IMG/VR virus record: IMGVR_UViG_3300047678_000044
Coordinates: 1-22,873 of that record
Origin: a virus
DNA length: 22,873 bases
Reading direction: 5' to 3' (one strand)
Part shown: positions 1 to 8,115 of the stretch, piece after piece
Layout: every line of letters starts with the position of its first letter
Numbering within the stretch: position 1 is the stretch's first letter
Made by a program: the position numbers and the translations under genes
The notes under the pieces: generated by a model
Told to the model about the DNA's origin: nothing
What the model saw: only the letters and a program-made list of their open reading frames with translations
The model's database searches: none

Positions 1-33
1 TCCTTCCAACAGTGGGAGACTGGTGCGCGGGCC

Positions 34-51
34 ATGCACCCTGCATTTTTT
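34..51 (+). terminator. Short stem with T6, possible plus-strand terminator
   Basis: ATGCA-CCC-TGCAT followed by six T on the plus strand. The stem is only five base pairs and AT-rich. It could stop transcription arriving from the left edge against the phage operon, but support is thin. Confidence 0.25.
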
Positions 52-68
52 GAATTGTTGACGATTAA

Positions 69-92
69 GACTGCGCTCATTGCGCACAAGTC
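69..92 (-). terminator. Weak hairpin downstream of the fibre assembly gene
   Basis: On the transcribed strand GACTTGTGCGC and GCGCAGTC pair (with a small bulge) around AATGA, 38 bases after the last stop codon. Only TT follows, so an intrinsic terminator is doubtful. Confidence 0.3.
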
Positions 93-130
93 AAGAAATT
101 CCTAAACACACCCAAATCCGGATACCCTTT

Positions 131-634
131 CTAAGCCAGCACCGCCGCGAACGCACCACGTACAGATGGCGGTACCAAAGTCGCGATTCGTCTCCATTCC
201 GCCAGATACAAAGCACGCGCGCCAGCTTCATCGACCGCAGCGCTAACATTGAGTGCCGGCAGATCACGACATGCCTGCTTGGCCACCTTGATGGCTTGAG
301 CTGTGACGGCGTCGCCATCTGTCAGTGCATCCGCCTGCAAGCCATCGAGTACGTTGATCGCGACATCGCGGCGCAGTCGCAGCTCAGGCCGCATGGCCAC
401 AATAGTCTCGGACAAAGTGGGCGGCGCCGGCGGTACAGGAGGAGCCGGCAGGTCTTCAACGATCCATGCTGTGCCGCTCCATCGAACAAGCTGGGTGTCC
501 GCATTGAACTCGGGCGGTTCGATGGTCGTAGCATGCGCCGGAACCAACCAGTTATCCTCGTCGAGGGGGTCTAGGTCTGCCGGTGACGCCGATAGATACC
601 TGCCGGTCCGCGAGTCAAAATTGAAGATTTGCAT
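131..634 (-). CDS. U: Tail fibre assembly protein, 167 aa
   Basis: The last recognisable gene. The start ATG 634 has GGAG eight bases upstream, and the stop is TAG at 131-133. Residues 1-60 (MQIFNFDSRTGRYLSASPAD, then WSGTAWIVEDLP) are the tail fibre assembly / DUF4376-like beginning, followed by a Pro-rich linker (62-72). A helical C-terminal domain (LRLRRDVAINVLDGLQADAL) follows. It acts as a chaperone for folding or attaching the fibre encoded just upstream. GC is somewhat lower here (about 60 %), common in exchangeable host-range genes. Confidence 0.85.
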   Translation of the reverse strand: MQIFNFDSRTGRYLSASPADLDPLDEDNWLVPAHATTIEPPEFNADTQLVRWSGTAWIVEDLPAPPVPPAPPTLSETIVAMRPELRLRRDVAINVLDGLQADALTDGDAVTAQAIKVAKQACRDLPALNVSAAVDEAGARALYLAEWRRIATLVPPSVRGAFAAVLA

Positions 635-646
635 AGCGATCTCCGT

Positions 647-1345
647 TCAATACTTAACGCAAGCCAGGAAAGCCACGTTGCGTGGCCTGCTCTCGGCAGC
701 GATACGAGGCGTGCCGTTAGTGCCGTCAGACACCAATGCCTTTACGGCCTGCGCCATCAGGGACGATCCCCCGCTTTGCAATCCCATGTAGCCGCCGCCG
801 CTACCGGCGCCCGTGCCATCGGCGCGTAGTTCGTGCCAATGGCCTTGAAGCGCGTCGAGCTGCAACGAACCGAGTACACGCGAGGTATCGATCCCTCGGC
901 TATCGTCCCAGCCGCGAACGAATTCACCGCGCAGGTCCGGCAACCGAAAGTTGCCGGCGCCCTCGCCGCCAGTGTTGAACGCGGTGCCATAGGCTGCAAA
1001 AAGCGCCGCATAGGTGGTCTGTGACACGACGGCGCCGTTGGCCTTCAAAAATCCGGTTGGTGCACTCCCTTGGCCAACAAATACTACTGACCCGGCAGGA
1101 AACGGGGATGCGGTCGTTGCCGCCGCAATCATCGCCGCGATCGCATCGCGTACCTGGGTGAGCACCGCCGCGTCCTCGGCAAGCCCGCCGGCGATGACCA
1201 CCGCACGCAACTCCTCGGTCATCATGTGGTACCAGTACGCCCCCGGAATGGTCGGCGATGCCCCTTCCTGCGGGTACCCGACCGAAGGAGCGCCGGGCGC
1301 GGCCGGCGCGCCCACTGCCGCATTGGCAAGCCATTGTCGTTTCAT
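647..1345 (-). CDS. S: Short tail fibre with phage tail collar domain, 232 aa
   Basis: The collar domain occupies about residues 82-150: FPAGSVVFVGQGSAPTGFLK, ANGAVVSQTTYAALFAAYGT and FRLPDLRGEFVRGWDDSRG. It is followed by a Gly/Ser-rich head with HWHELR and a C-terminal PRNVAFLACVKY, both typical of fibre tips. It should bind the host receptor. At 232 aa it is far shorter than Mu gpS (about 500) and seems to lack a long shaft, so it may form short spikes. GTGAGG lies a few bases before ATG 1345. Gene symbol is by position. Confidence 0.88.
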   Translation of the reverse strand: MKRQWLANAAVGAPAAPGAPSVGYPQEGASPTIPGAYWYHMMTEELRAVVIAGGLAEDAAVLTQVRDAIAAMIAAATTASPFPAGSVVFVGQGSAPTGFLKANGAVVSQTTYAALFAAYGTAFNTGGEGAGNFRLPDLRGEFVRGWDDSRGIDTSRVLGSLQLDALQGHWHELRADGTGAGSGGGYMGLQSGGSSLMAQAVKALVSDGTNGTPRIAAESRPRNVAFLACVKY

Positions 1346-1352
1346 CGTGGCC

Positions 1353-1913
1353 TCACGAGTAGTTGAAAATCAAAACCGTGTGCGCGGCCTTCAAGCGGCC
1401 GAACACGCATTCCAGAAGCTGGTTCGAGGTCACCACCAACGCCTCGCTGACCGGCCCCAGCACCGAGTGATAGAAGCTGTTGGTCAGTGGCGCGTTGACG
1501 CGCCAGTAGAAGCGGATGTCCTCGTGATACAAGCCGTGGTCCACCGGCGAGAGCACCGAGTGCGGGGTGAACTCGTCAATGGTGATCGTGTAGCCCAGGC
1601 GCGCCGCCAGATCGATGAAGTACTGCCGCGACAACCCGCCTTGGCCATCCACCTTCGCCACCAGCGCAGCGCGGCGGATCTCGAACGACTGCCCCGGCCC
1701 GACGCACGGATCGGGCAGGCCGTAGACGCGCTCCCAGTCCACCAGCGACTCGGCCACGGTGGCCGGTACCGACTCGACCAACAACTGATCGGCACGCCCC
1801 TGCGCCGCGTCCAGCACCGCGCCCAGCGCCGCCAGGTCGGCCGCCATCGTCGCCCCCGCCGCATCGTAGGAGACCGGCGGCAGCAGCCGCTTGAGAAGTT
1901 CCGCGTGGCTCAT
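1353..1913 (-). CDS. Baseplate-fibre linker, DUF2313/YmfQ (Mu gp48), 186 aa
   Basis: The family hallmark LLVESVPATVAESLVDWERV (44-63) followed by YGLPDPC is present, as is FIDLAARLGYTITIDEFTP (about 99-117). The protein links the J wedge to tail fibres (Mu gp48, equivalent to P2 gpI in position). The start overlaps the J stop (ATGA); it ends seven bases before the tail fibre ATG. Length is normal. Confidence 0.93.
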   Translation of the reverse strand: MSHAELLKRLLPPVSYDAAGATMAADLAALGAVLDAAQGRADQLLVESVPATVAESLVDWERVYGLPDPCVGPGQSFEIRRAALVAKVDGQGGLSRQYFIDLAARLGYTITIDEFTPHSVLSPVDHGLYHEDIRFYWRVNAPLTNSFYHSVLGPVSEALVVTSNQLLECVFGRLKAAHTVLIFNYS

Positions 1914-2968
1914 GTGAGGGTCACCACACCTTTGCGCGGAATCTCAAGGTGGGTCGCATCGACCAGCGTGGCCACGTTTCCTGCCGGCAGCGTCTGATTG
2001 AAATCGGTCACACCCTGGGTGTCCGCGATGATCGCCGCGCTGCGCGTCTTGATGAACGTCGCGCCCGGCCCGAGCGTGGCGAAATAGGCATCCAGCGCGC
2101 TGTTGATGGCGGCGCTCGCCGTCGCCAGCGTCACGCCAGACAGCGTCAGCGCCGCCGTGATCGCCACATCCACGAAGGTCGGCGCCAACACCAACACATC
2201 CTTGGCCCCAGCCGGGCGGCGCGCGTCGATGTAGGCCTGCACCTCGGCAATCAAAGGCGCGCCCGGCGCAGCCCCGTTCGACAGCACCGCGATATCCACC
2301 GTGCCCACCGCGCGCCGGTTGTCGAACACCCAGGCGTGCGTGATGCCCGGTACCGCCAGCGCCCAGTTGCGATAGTCCGCCTGGTTGCCCCCGGCCGGCG
2401 GGTTCCGCAACACCTCCAGCAAGCGCGCGAGCAACGACGCATCGGTCTCCGCGTCGGTGCCGCCGGTCATCGTCAGGATCGTCGCCGCCGAGGCCACGCC
2501 AGGCGGCGAGGCCGTCAGCACCGCCGCCGTATTGATCGCCTGGTTGCCGGCCAGGCCCGCCGTCACCGCCTGCGCCGCCAGATCCACCGAGCCGCCGCCG
2601 CCGATCGCACCGCCGGTGGTCACCAGGAAGGCCGCGCCGGTCGAGGTCTTCACCTCCGTGCCCAGCGTGACCGCTGCGCCCACCGTGCCGGTGAAGCGCA
2701 CCGTGCCGGTCGCGCTCGTCGCCGGCTTGCGCGTCAACCCCTTGCGGGTCGCATGCTGTTCCAGGATCTCGGCATCGGCCGTGTCCGGAAAAATCTGCCG
2801 GAAGATCCACGCCTGGTGCTGATACTCGCCTTCGAGCGCGGCGGCATGGCCGGCGGCACGGGCGTAGAAGTCCGAGTCCGGCCCCACCACCGCGTCCGGC
2901 AGCTGGTTCTGGATGTTCCGCAGGATCTGGTCGCGGATGTCCGCGTAGGCGGGAAGAACGAAAGGCAT
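1910..2968 (-). CDS. Baseplate J-like protein (Mu gp47), 352 aa
   Basis: A structural wedge protein joining the central hub to the fibre attachment points. It has the J-family layout: an N-terminal helical segment (DIRDQILRNIQNQLPDAVVG, then ARAAGHAAALEGEYQHQAW), EILEQHATRKGLTRKPATSA (about 68-87), beta domain repeats, the conserved GGTDAETDASLLARLLEVLR (168-187) and PAGGNQADYRNWALAVPGI (190-208). It overlaps the genes on both sides (TGATG, ATGA). Confidence 0.95.
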   Translation of the reverse strand: MPFVLPAYADIRDQILRNIQNQLPDAVVGPDSDFYARAAGHAAALEGEYQHQAWIFRQIFPDTADAEILEQHATRKGLTRKPATSATGTVRFTGTVGAAVTLGTEVKTSTGAAFLVTTGGAIGGGGSVDLAAQAVTAGLAGNQAINTAAVLTASPPGVASAATILTMTGGTDAETDASLLARLLEVLRNPPAGGNQADYRNWALAVPGITHAWVFDNRRAVGTVDIAVLSNGAAPGAPLIAEVQAYIDARRPAGAKDVLVLAPTFVDVAITAALTLSGVTLATASAAINSALDAYFATLGPGATFIKTRSAAIIADTQGVTDFNQTLPAGNVATLVDATHLEIPRKGVVTLT

Positions 2969-3351
2969 CAGGCCACCTTGATCGGATGAACGAACGTGAG
3001 GGCGCGGCCACCGGCGTCGGTCACCGCGATGCTCAACTGCAGGCGCCCGCCGGCGGAGGCATCCTTGACCCGCTCGGTAGTCACCACGATCGCGCGGGCG
3101 CGGCCGTCATCGAGAATCGGCTGCAGCGCCTGCTCGCTGTACTGCTTGGCCAACAGCGCCACCCGCGCCACATCCTTTTCGCGCTGCAGCTCGTGAAGGC
3201 GCGATCCCAAGGTCGGGTCCGCCCACCAGGTGGCCAAAGGCGTCATCAGGCGCAGGTACACCGCGTTGGCCAGGCCGTTGGCCGGGTCGCGCACGTAGGC
3301 GCCTGCCTGGTACACGTAGTCGCCGGTGGCCGGATTCACCCATGTATCCAT
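2968..3351 (-). CDS. Baseplate protein GP46 family (Mu gp46), 127 aa
   Basis: Mu gp46 homologue, equivalent to P2 gpW/T4 gp25, a wedge component at the sheath-baseplate junction. The conserved RLMTPLATWWADPTLGSRL (34-52) is clear. The ATG at 3351 shares one base with the spike gene stop (TGATG); an in-frame GTG three bases earlier is an alternative. The end overlaps the J gene by one base. Confidence 0.93.
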   Translation of the reverse strand: MDTWVNPATGDYVYQAGAYVRDPANGLANAVYLRLMTPLATWWADPTLGSRLHELQREKDVARVALLAKQYSEQALQPILDDGRARAIVVTTERVKDASAGGRLQLSIAVTDAGGRALTFVHPIKVA

Positions 3352-3923
3352 CACGGAATCTCCGGTGGTGCGATGGCGTTAGCGGTGCCCGCCACCGCGC
3401 CGATCTGCCAGGTGTTAACGCGGTCCGGCAGCCACTGCTGGCCGTGGCCATTGCAGTCGAACTGGAACTTCGAGGCTGCGTGCACCTTGACCACGTCACC
3501 CTCGATGCGCGCCGTCTCGCTCGCCTTGACCGTGATGTTCTTGGCCGCCACCTCGATCGACCCATCCGCCTTGAAGTGGATGCGATGCCCCTCGGCATTC
3601 GCGTTCAGGTGGGTGTACAGGCACACCTCACCGCCGGCCAGGTTCTTCACCCGGTAGGTCGCATGCTCGGTCGCCACGATCACCCCGTGCGCGGTCTGCC
3701 CGCCGATCGGCAGCACGATGCACATCGTCCCGGCCGGTGGCGCGCTGGTGAAGCCGTAGTGCTGCATCATTTCGTTGTCCTGCAGCGTTTCGCCGGCCAT
3801 CGCATCGGCCTGCAGCAGCGCCACCGGGCCGCCGGTGGTCAGCGCCGTCAGCACAGCACGGAACGCCAGGCGAATGCGGCCGAGCGCGCGGGCGATGCGG
3901 GCGTCGATGTCGCGCGGGTTCAT
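3351..3923 (-). CDS. Baseplate assembly/spike protein (Mu gp45, gpV family), 190 aa
   Basis: The cell-puncturing spike trimer at the tail tip. The start is ATG 3923 (MNPRDIDARIARALG), in ATGA overlap with the hub; a longer frame upstream only overlies the hub gene. The diagnostic EMMQHYGFTSAPPAG (51-65) begins the OB-fold domain, with GGEVCLYTHL (98-107) as in Mu gp45. The region 112-155 is a repetitive beta-helix needle (IEVAAKNITVKASETARIEG). The end lacks the His-x-His iron-binding tip seen in P2 gpV. Length is close to Mu gp45 (197). Confidence 0.93.
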   Translation of the reverse strand: MNPRDIDARIARALGRIRLAFRAVLTALTTGGPVALLQADAMAGETLQDNEMMQHYGFTSAPPAGTMCIVLPIGGQTAHGVIVATEHATYRVKNLAGGEVCLYTHLNANAEGHRIHFKADGSIEVAAKNITVKASETARIEGDVVKVHAASKFQFDCNGHGQQWLPDRVNTWQIGAVAGTANAIAPPEIP

Positions 3924-5056
3924 TTGTTTCCCCGCACCAGCGGCGCCACGTCGACCACCTGCGCCGGCAGGCTGTTCTTGCCACGCCGGTGCTTGTTCTT
4001 GTGCGGCCGGGCGTCGAGCACCCAGGCGCGGTCTTCCTTGAGCGTCAGCGTGGTCATGCCCGACTGCTCGCGCCCGCCCTGGAACTTGCGTCCCATCACG
4101 AACATCGGCGCATTGATGCCGTGCGGCTCGCTCACCACCTGCACCCGCATGCCGGGCGCCCAGGGGCGGCCGTCGTCGACGCGGAAGCCATGCACGCGGG
4201 CGGTCAGGGTGTAACTCGCCATGCGCCCATCGGCCAGCAGCTTGCGGGCACGGTCGCGGCACAGTGCCTCGCTGTCGGCCTCGTGGTCGATGGCGATCTT
4301 CGGCCGCGTCCAGTACACCCCGCCCAGCGCCAGCGAAGTGCCGAGGTCGGCATCCGCCACCGCCGCCTTCAGGCTGTGCTTGCCGGTCTCGGTGCGGGTG
4401 CCGTGGGTTTGTCCCAGCACCGTCAGGTTCGAGAAGCGCTTGTGCACCGACTTCGACTGCTCGAAGCTCGCCACGTTGTTGCCCTTGCCCGAGGTGCGCA
4501 GGATCAGCGTCGCCGCGATCGGCACGTCGTAGTCCGGCCCGCCCACCACCAGCGTGCCGTCCGGCTCGCACCAAGCCCACAGGCCATTCGCCTCCGCCGC
4601 GTGCACCAGCGCGTCCCAGGCGCTGTCGCCGGGCTCCACGTTCACCTTGTCGCGCGTGCCCACCGCCTTGGCATCCAGACGCACCGCGTCGATGCCTAGC
4701 GGCTTGACGATCTTGGCCACGATGTCTTCCAGGCTCACCTGCTTGGCCACGAACACCGGCGCGCTGCAGTCGATCAGAACCGCCGCGTTGTCGCGCCCGC
4801 TCAGGTGGAAGCTGCGTGAGCCCTTGGACACCGCGTCGCGCACTTCGTCAATGCGCCCGGTCATCACCAGGTCATTGCCGAGGAACAACTGGCAGCGCTG
4901 GCCGGGAAACACCTCGGCCGGCAATACGTTGGCCGCCGGCCCAAGCGTCACCTGCCAGGCGTCGGCCGGCGTCAGGTAGTCCGAGTCCACCTCGAAGTCG
5001 GTCCAGTCGGCATGCACCTGGCCGCCGATCGAGAGCTTGATCACCTCATTCGGCAT
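3920..5056 (-). CDS. P: Baseplate hub protein (Mu gpP/gp44), 378 aa
   Basis: Forms the trimeric hub at the centre of the baseplate, homologous to Mu gp44 and T4 gp27. The sequence is rich in beta strands: VIKLSIGGQVHADWTDFEVD at the start, RCQLFLGNDLVMTGRIDEV (about 54-72), and the conserved DSAWDALVHAAEANGLWAWC segment (about 144-163). The C-terminal part carries the YTLTARVHGFRVDDGRPWAPG strand pair typical of the family. There is no good SD; translation is probably coupled through the 11-nt overlap with gene N. It overlaps the spike gene by ATGA. Confidence 0.93.
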   Translation of the reverse strand: MPNEVIKLSIGGQVHADWTDFEVDSDYLTPADAWQVTLGPAANVLPAEVFPGQRCQLFLGNDLVMTGRIDEVRDAVSKGSRSFHLSGRDNAAVLIDCSAPVFVAKQVSLEDIVAKIVKPLGIDAVRLDAKAVGTRDKVNVEPGDSAWDALVHAAEANGLWAWCEPDGTLVVGGPDYDVPIAATLILRTSGKGNNVASFEQSKSVHKRFSNLTVLGQTHGTRTETGKHSLKAAVADADLGTSLALGGVYWTRPKIAIDHEADSEALCRDRARKLLADGRMASYTLTARVHGFRVDDGRPWAPGMRVQVVSEPHGINAPMFVMGRKFQGGREQSGMTTLTLKEDRAWVLDARPHKNKHRRGKNSLPAQVVDVAPLVRGNK

Positions 5057-6308
5057 AGGCGTTCAGGGTCTGCCCCTGCTCGATGAAATTGGGCAGCCGC
5101 AGCCGCGGATTGAGCCGCGCCAGTTCGATCGCCCGCTCGTGGTCGCCGTACCACTGGTGCGCCAAGAGGCGCAAGCACGCAGGCCCCTCGGCCGCGCGCG
5201 CGATGATCGGCGGGCGCAACTCGATCACGCTCTTGGCCAGGTCCTGCACCGCCCAGGCAGTTTCCTTGACCGCCTCGCTCACGGCGTGCGCCGATTCGAG
5301 ATCCAGGTGCGCCCGGTACCAGTCCACCGCCGCCTGCGCGCGGGCGCGCACTTCGTTGGCCAACGCCTCGATCTCGGCCGGCGACATCACCGGCGTCAAG
5401 CTCTCCTGCGACAGCACGTCCGCCGCCGTGTCCGCCAGTTCGGCCAGCGCCTCCACGCGCAGTTGTTGCGCCGCCAGTTCGCGCGCCTCGGCATACGGCG
5501 AGCCGGGCGCATTGCTCACGCCCGGAATCACGGTGGCCACCGCCGGTACCGCCGCGTCGGTAAGCGAAGTAAACAGGCGTGAAAGCCCCAGGAACGAGCC
5601 CAGCGCCAGCACCGCGTTGAACGTGCTCGACAGCGCCGACAGCGGCGAGAAATTGCGCACCAGGCCCACGATCGAACGCACATCGCCGATCCAGGCCGAA
5701 GGCATGGCCAGGATCGAGAGGCCGCTGGTCAGCACACCCGAGACCGACAGGCGTAGGACGCTCATCGCGCCATCGAATACCCCGGCGAAAGCGGCCAACT
5801 CGGCTGGCGTCCGGATCAGCGCGCGCAGGTCCGTGATGCGCTTGGTGAACGCCAACAGGCCGAAGTCGCGCACCTTGGCGGTGGCCGCGTCCACCTTGGC
5901 CGCCTTGGCCAGCGGTACCGAGCGGTCGAAGAACGGCCGCGCCGTGATGCTCTCGACGAACTCCACCCGCAGCGACGCCTGGTCAACCTCTTCGGCCTTG
6001 TGCGCCCATTCCCAATCGGCCACCACCGCCTGTTTGATCGACCCATACACCGGGTGGATCAACTCCCCCGCGCCAGCGGTCTCCAGCGCCTTCTGGAACG
6101 CCTGCAGCCGGCTCTCGTAGTCGTCGCCGTAGAAGATCGCCTCGAAGCTGAAGTGACGCGGCCGGCGCCCCATCGTCTCGATGTTGGCGCCGTCGACATA
6201 GGGATACTCGTGCGACGACTGCGCGTGGCCGTGCTTGCTCGACTCGCCGACCACGTCGAACTTCACGCCGCGATAGCTGGCCTCCAGTAAGGTGTCTTTC
6301 CAGGCCAT
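5046..6308 (-). CDS. N: DNA circularisation N-domain protein (Mu gpN/gp43-like), 420 aa
   Basis: The N-terminal about 95 residues (MAWKDTLLEASYRGVKFDVV, then YVDGANIETMGRRPRHFSFEA) are the DNA-circularisation N-domain found in Mu N and related baseplate proteins. The rest is helical and Ala-rich, ending in RLPNFIEQGQTLNAYAE. Despite the family name, in Mu this is a baseplate/tail protein located between tape measure and hub. It starts one base after the tape measure stop and overlaps the hub gene by 11 nt. Confidence 0.9.
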   Translation of the reverse strand: MAWKDTLLEASYRGVKFDVVGESSKHGHAQSSHEYPYVDGANIETMGRRPRHFSFEAIFYGDDYESRLQAFQKALETAGAGELIHPVYGSIKQAVVADWEWAHKAEEVDQASLRVEFVESITARPFFDRSVPLAKAAKVDAATAKVRDFGLLAFTKRITDLRALIRTPAELAAFAGVFDGAMSVLRLSVSGVLTSGLSILAMPSAWIGDVRSIVGLVRNFSPLSALSSTFNAVLALGSFLGLSRLFTSLTDAAVPAVATVIPGVSNAPGSPYAEARELAAQQLRVEALAELADTAADVLSQESLTPVMSPAEIEALANEVRARAQAAVDWYRAHLDLESAHAVSEAVKETAWAVQDLAKSVIELRPPIIARAAEGPACLRLLAHQWYGDHERAIELARLNPRLRLPNFIEQGQTLNAYAE

Positions 6309-6309
6309 G

Positions 6310-8115
6310 TCAGTTGCGCCGGTTGTTCATTTCGGCCACGCGGTTGTTCGACTCCGCGATCTGCCGGCCGTCCAACATGATCTTGTTGGTGATGGTGAAG
6401 CCGGCCTTGGCCATGTTCGAATCGGTGCTGCCGATCTTGTCGGCGTACTTGCCGATCCAGTCGCCCAGGCCGCTGTTGTAGGCCAGCGTGCCCGCGCCAT
6501 AGCCGGCCGCGCCCGCCAAGCCCGCACCGCCCGCCATCATGGCGAAGCGGCCCGCCGTACCGGCCACACCTGCCGCGCCCAGGGCCGCCGCCGCGCCGCC
6601 GCCACTGGTAACCAGGCCCGTGATGCCCGCTGCGGCCAGCGCCGCCGTGGCTGCGTTAGCGGCGATCTTCAAGCCTTCCATCGCCTCGCCCAGGGCGGGG
6701 TACTTCTGGTAGAGCGCAGTGGTCTGTTCCGCCAGCGCGCCCATCGGGCCGGCGAGCGGGCCGAACAGGGCGGTTTTGGCGAACTCCTGTTCCGAGGCCA
6801 GGCCCTGCGATTTGCTGGCGTAGGTGTCGCCGATGACCGCGAAGTTCTTGTCGATCGCGCCGCCGCCGCCGTTGATGCGGTCCATCAGTCCGCCCAACTG
6901 ATCACCATTGTTCATGATCGCCACCAGCGCCATCAGCGCCTGGCGGTCCTGGATCAGCTTGCCCACCGCCTTGCCCTGCAGAATGTCCGCCATCGCCCCG
7001 TAGGTCGCCTGCTTCTCCTCCGGCGTGCCGGCACGCGACGCCTGGTCGCGCAGCGCCACGTACTGCTTGTCTTTGAGCGCCTCGCCTTTCACCAGCGCGG
7101 TGAACGCGGTCACCGGGTCGATGCCCTGGCTGCGCGCCTTCGAGAGCGTGCCGGACAGATCGATGCCGAGCTTCTTGGCATCGTTGGCGGTGTCCTGGCT
7201 GTTGATCTTGGCCAAGAGGTTCACCAGGTTGTTGCCGGCTTCATCCTTGCTGCCGGCAGTCGTGACCGTGAGCTGGTTCAAGGCCAGCAGGCGCGCGAAG
7301 TCGCCCGTGCCCTTCATGCCCGACATGCGCCCGGCCGCCATCTGCTGTGGCAGCCACTTGGCCATGTCCTTCAGCTCGAAGCCGCCGGCCTGGCCGGCCG
7401 TGAGCGCCATGTCCAGGAGCTGCGGCAATTGTGCACCGCTGATGCCGAAGCTCTGCTTGGCGCGGATCGCGATCTGCGCCAGGGCGTTGGCGTCCGATCC
7501 CGAGGCGGTGGCGCCCTTCACCAGGGAGGGCAGCAGCGCCTTGGATTCGTCGATCGACAGCGCACCGGAGGCGATCAGGGTATCGAGCGCCTCCACCGCC
7601 TGGTCACGCGAGCCGCGACCGGTGCGTACCGCGCCCATGATGGCGCTGTTCATGTCCAGCGCGCCCGCCTTGCGGCCGGCCGTGTCGCGGTCCGCATAGG
7701 CGGTGTTGGCCAAGTGTGCCAGGCGCAGCTCGTAGTCGATCGGCTTTTGCATCTGGTATTTCAGCGCCAGACTGCCCGCCTGCACGCCCTGGAAGGCCAT
7801 GTTGGCACCGCGCAACCCGCCGCGCACCGTGCCCATGTTCCTGCGCCCGAGTTCGCGCATGGCGCGGCCGGCACCGCTGGCGATCTCGCGCAGCAGGCCG
7901 CGCATGGTCATCAGGTCGCTGTTGATGCCGCGCAGCGGGTCACCCCGGCCGATACTGGCCACCGAGCGCGCCGTGTCGTTGGCCGCGCGATCGACGCCCT
8001 TCAACGCCAGCTCCAGCGCCTTGGAGGAGGCTTGCACCTCGCCCAGGGCAGCCTTCAGCGGGCGCGTCAGCTCGTTCTTGAGCTGCAGGCGCATGGCCAG
8101 CGACAGTTCGCTCAT
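6310..8115 (-). CDS. Tail tape measure protein, 601 aa
   Basis: Determines tail length and is released into the host envelope at injection. It lies directly after the chaperone frameshift product (ATGA overlap), the universal tape measure position. It is helical, with coiled N-terminal sequence (MRLQLKNELTRPLKAALGEV) and a long Ala/Gly-rich hydrophobic region at about residues 481-548, the presumed membrane-interacting part. The central region (about 100-480), with motifs such as RTGRGSRDQAVEALD, resembles TP901-type tape measures. At the usual roughly 1.5 A per residue, 601 residues imply a tail of about 90 nm (inference). Confidence 0.93.
   Translation of the reverse strand: MSELSLAMRLQLKNELTRPLKAALGEVQASSKALELALKGVDRAANDTARSVASIGRGDPLRGINSDLMTMRGLLREIASGAGRAMRELGRRNMGTVRGGLRGANMAFQGVQAGSLALKYQMQKPIDYELRLAHLANTAYADRDTAGRKAGALDMNSAIMGAVRTGRGSRDQAVEALDTLIASGALSIDESKALLPSLVKGATASGSDANALAQIAIRAKQSFGISGAQLPQLLDMALTAGQAGGFELKDMAKWLPQQMAAGRMSGMKGTGDFARLLALNQLTVTTAGSKDEAGNNLVNLLAKINSQDTANDAKKLGIDLSGTLSKARSQGIDPVTAFTALVKGEALKDKQYVALRDQASRAGTPEEKQATYGAMADILQGKAVGKLIQDRQALMALVAIMNNGDQLGGLMDRINGGGGAIDKNFAVIGDTYASKSQGLASEQEFAKTALFGPLAGPMGALAEQTTALYQKYPALGEAMEGLKIAANAATAALAAAGITGLVTSGGGAAAALGAAGVAGTAGRFAMMAGGAGLAGAAGYGAGTLAYNSGLGDWIGKYADKIGSTDSNMAKAGFTITNKIMLDGRQIAESNNRVAEMNNRRN

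Larger units (their letters stand above)
1..130. other. AT-richer non-coding end of the late region
   Basis: The two printed lines covering 1-120 count about 49 % G+C, against about 65-68 % in the core operon. No gene is seen on either strand. It contains the two small hairpins listed separately. It may mark the end of the late operon or approach the prophage boundary; no Mu-type terminal sequence or target duplication could be recognised. Confidence 0.5.

Noticed and set aside
58-86. Plus-strand TTGACG as a -35 promoter element
   Set aside because: No -10 hexamer lies at 16-18 bases spacing and no plus-strand gene follows.
3924-4580. N-terminal extension of the spike (gp45) frame
   Set aside because: It overlies the hub gene out of frame; the ATG at 3923 gives the normal family length and an ATGA junction.
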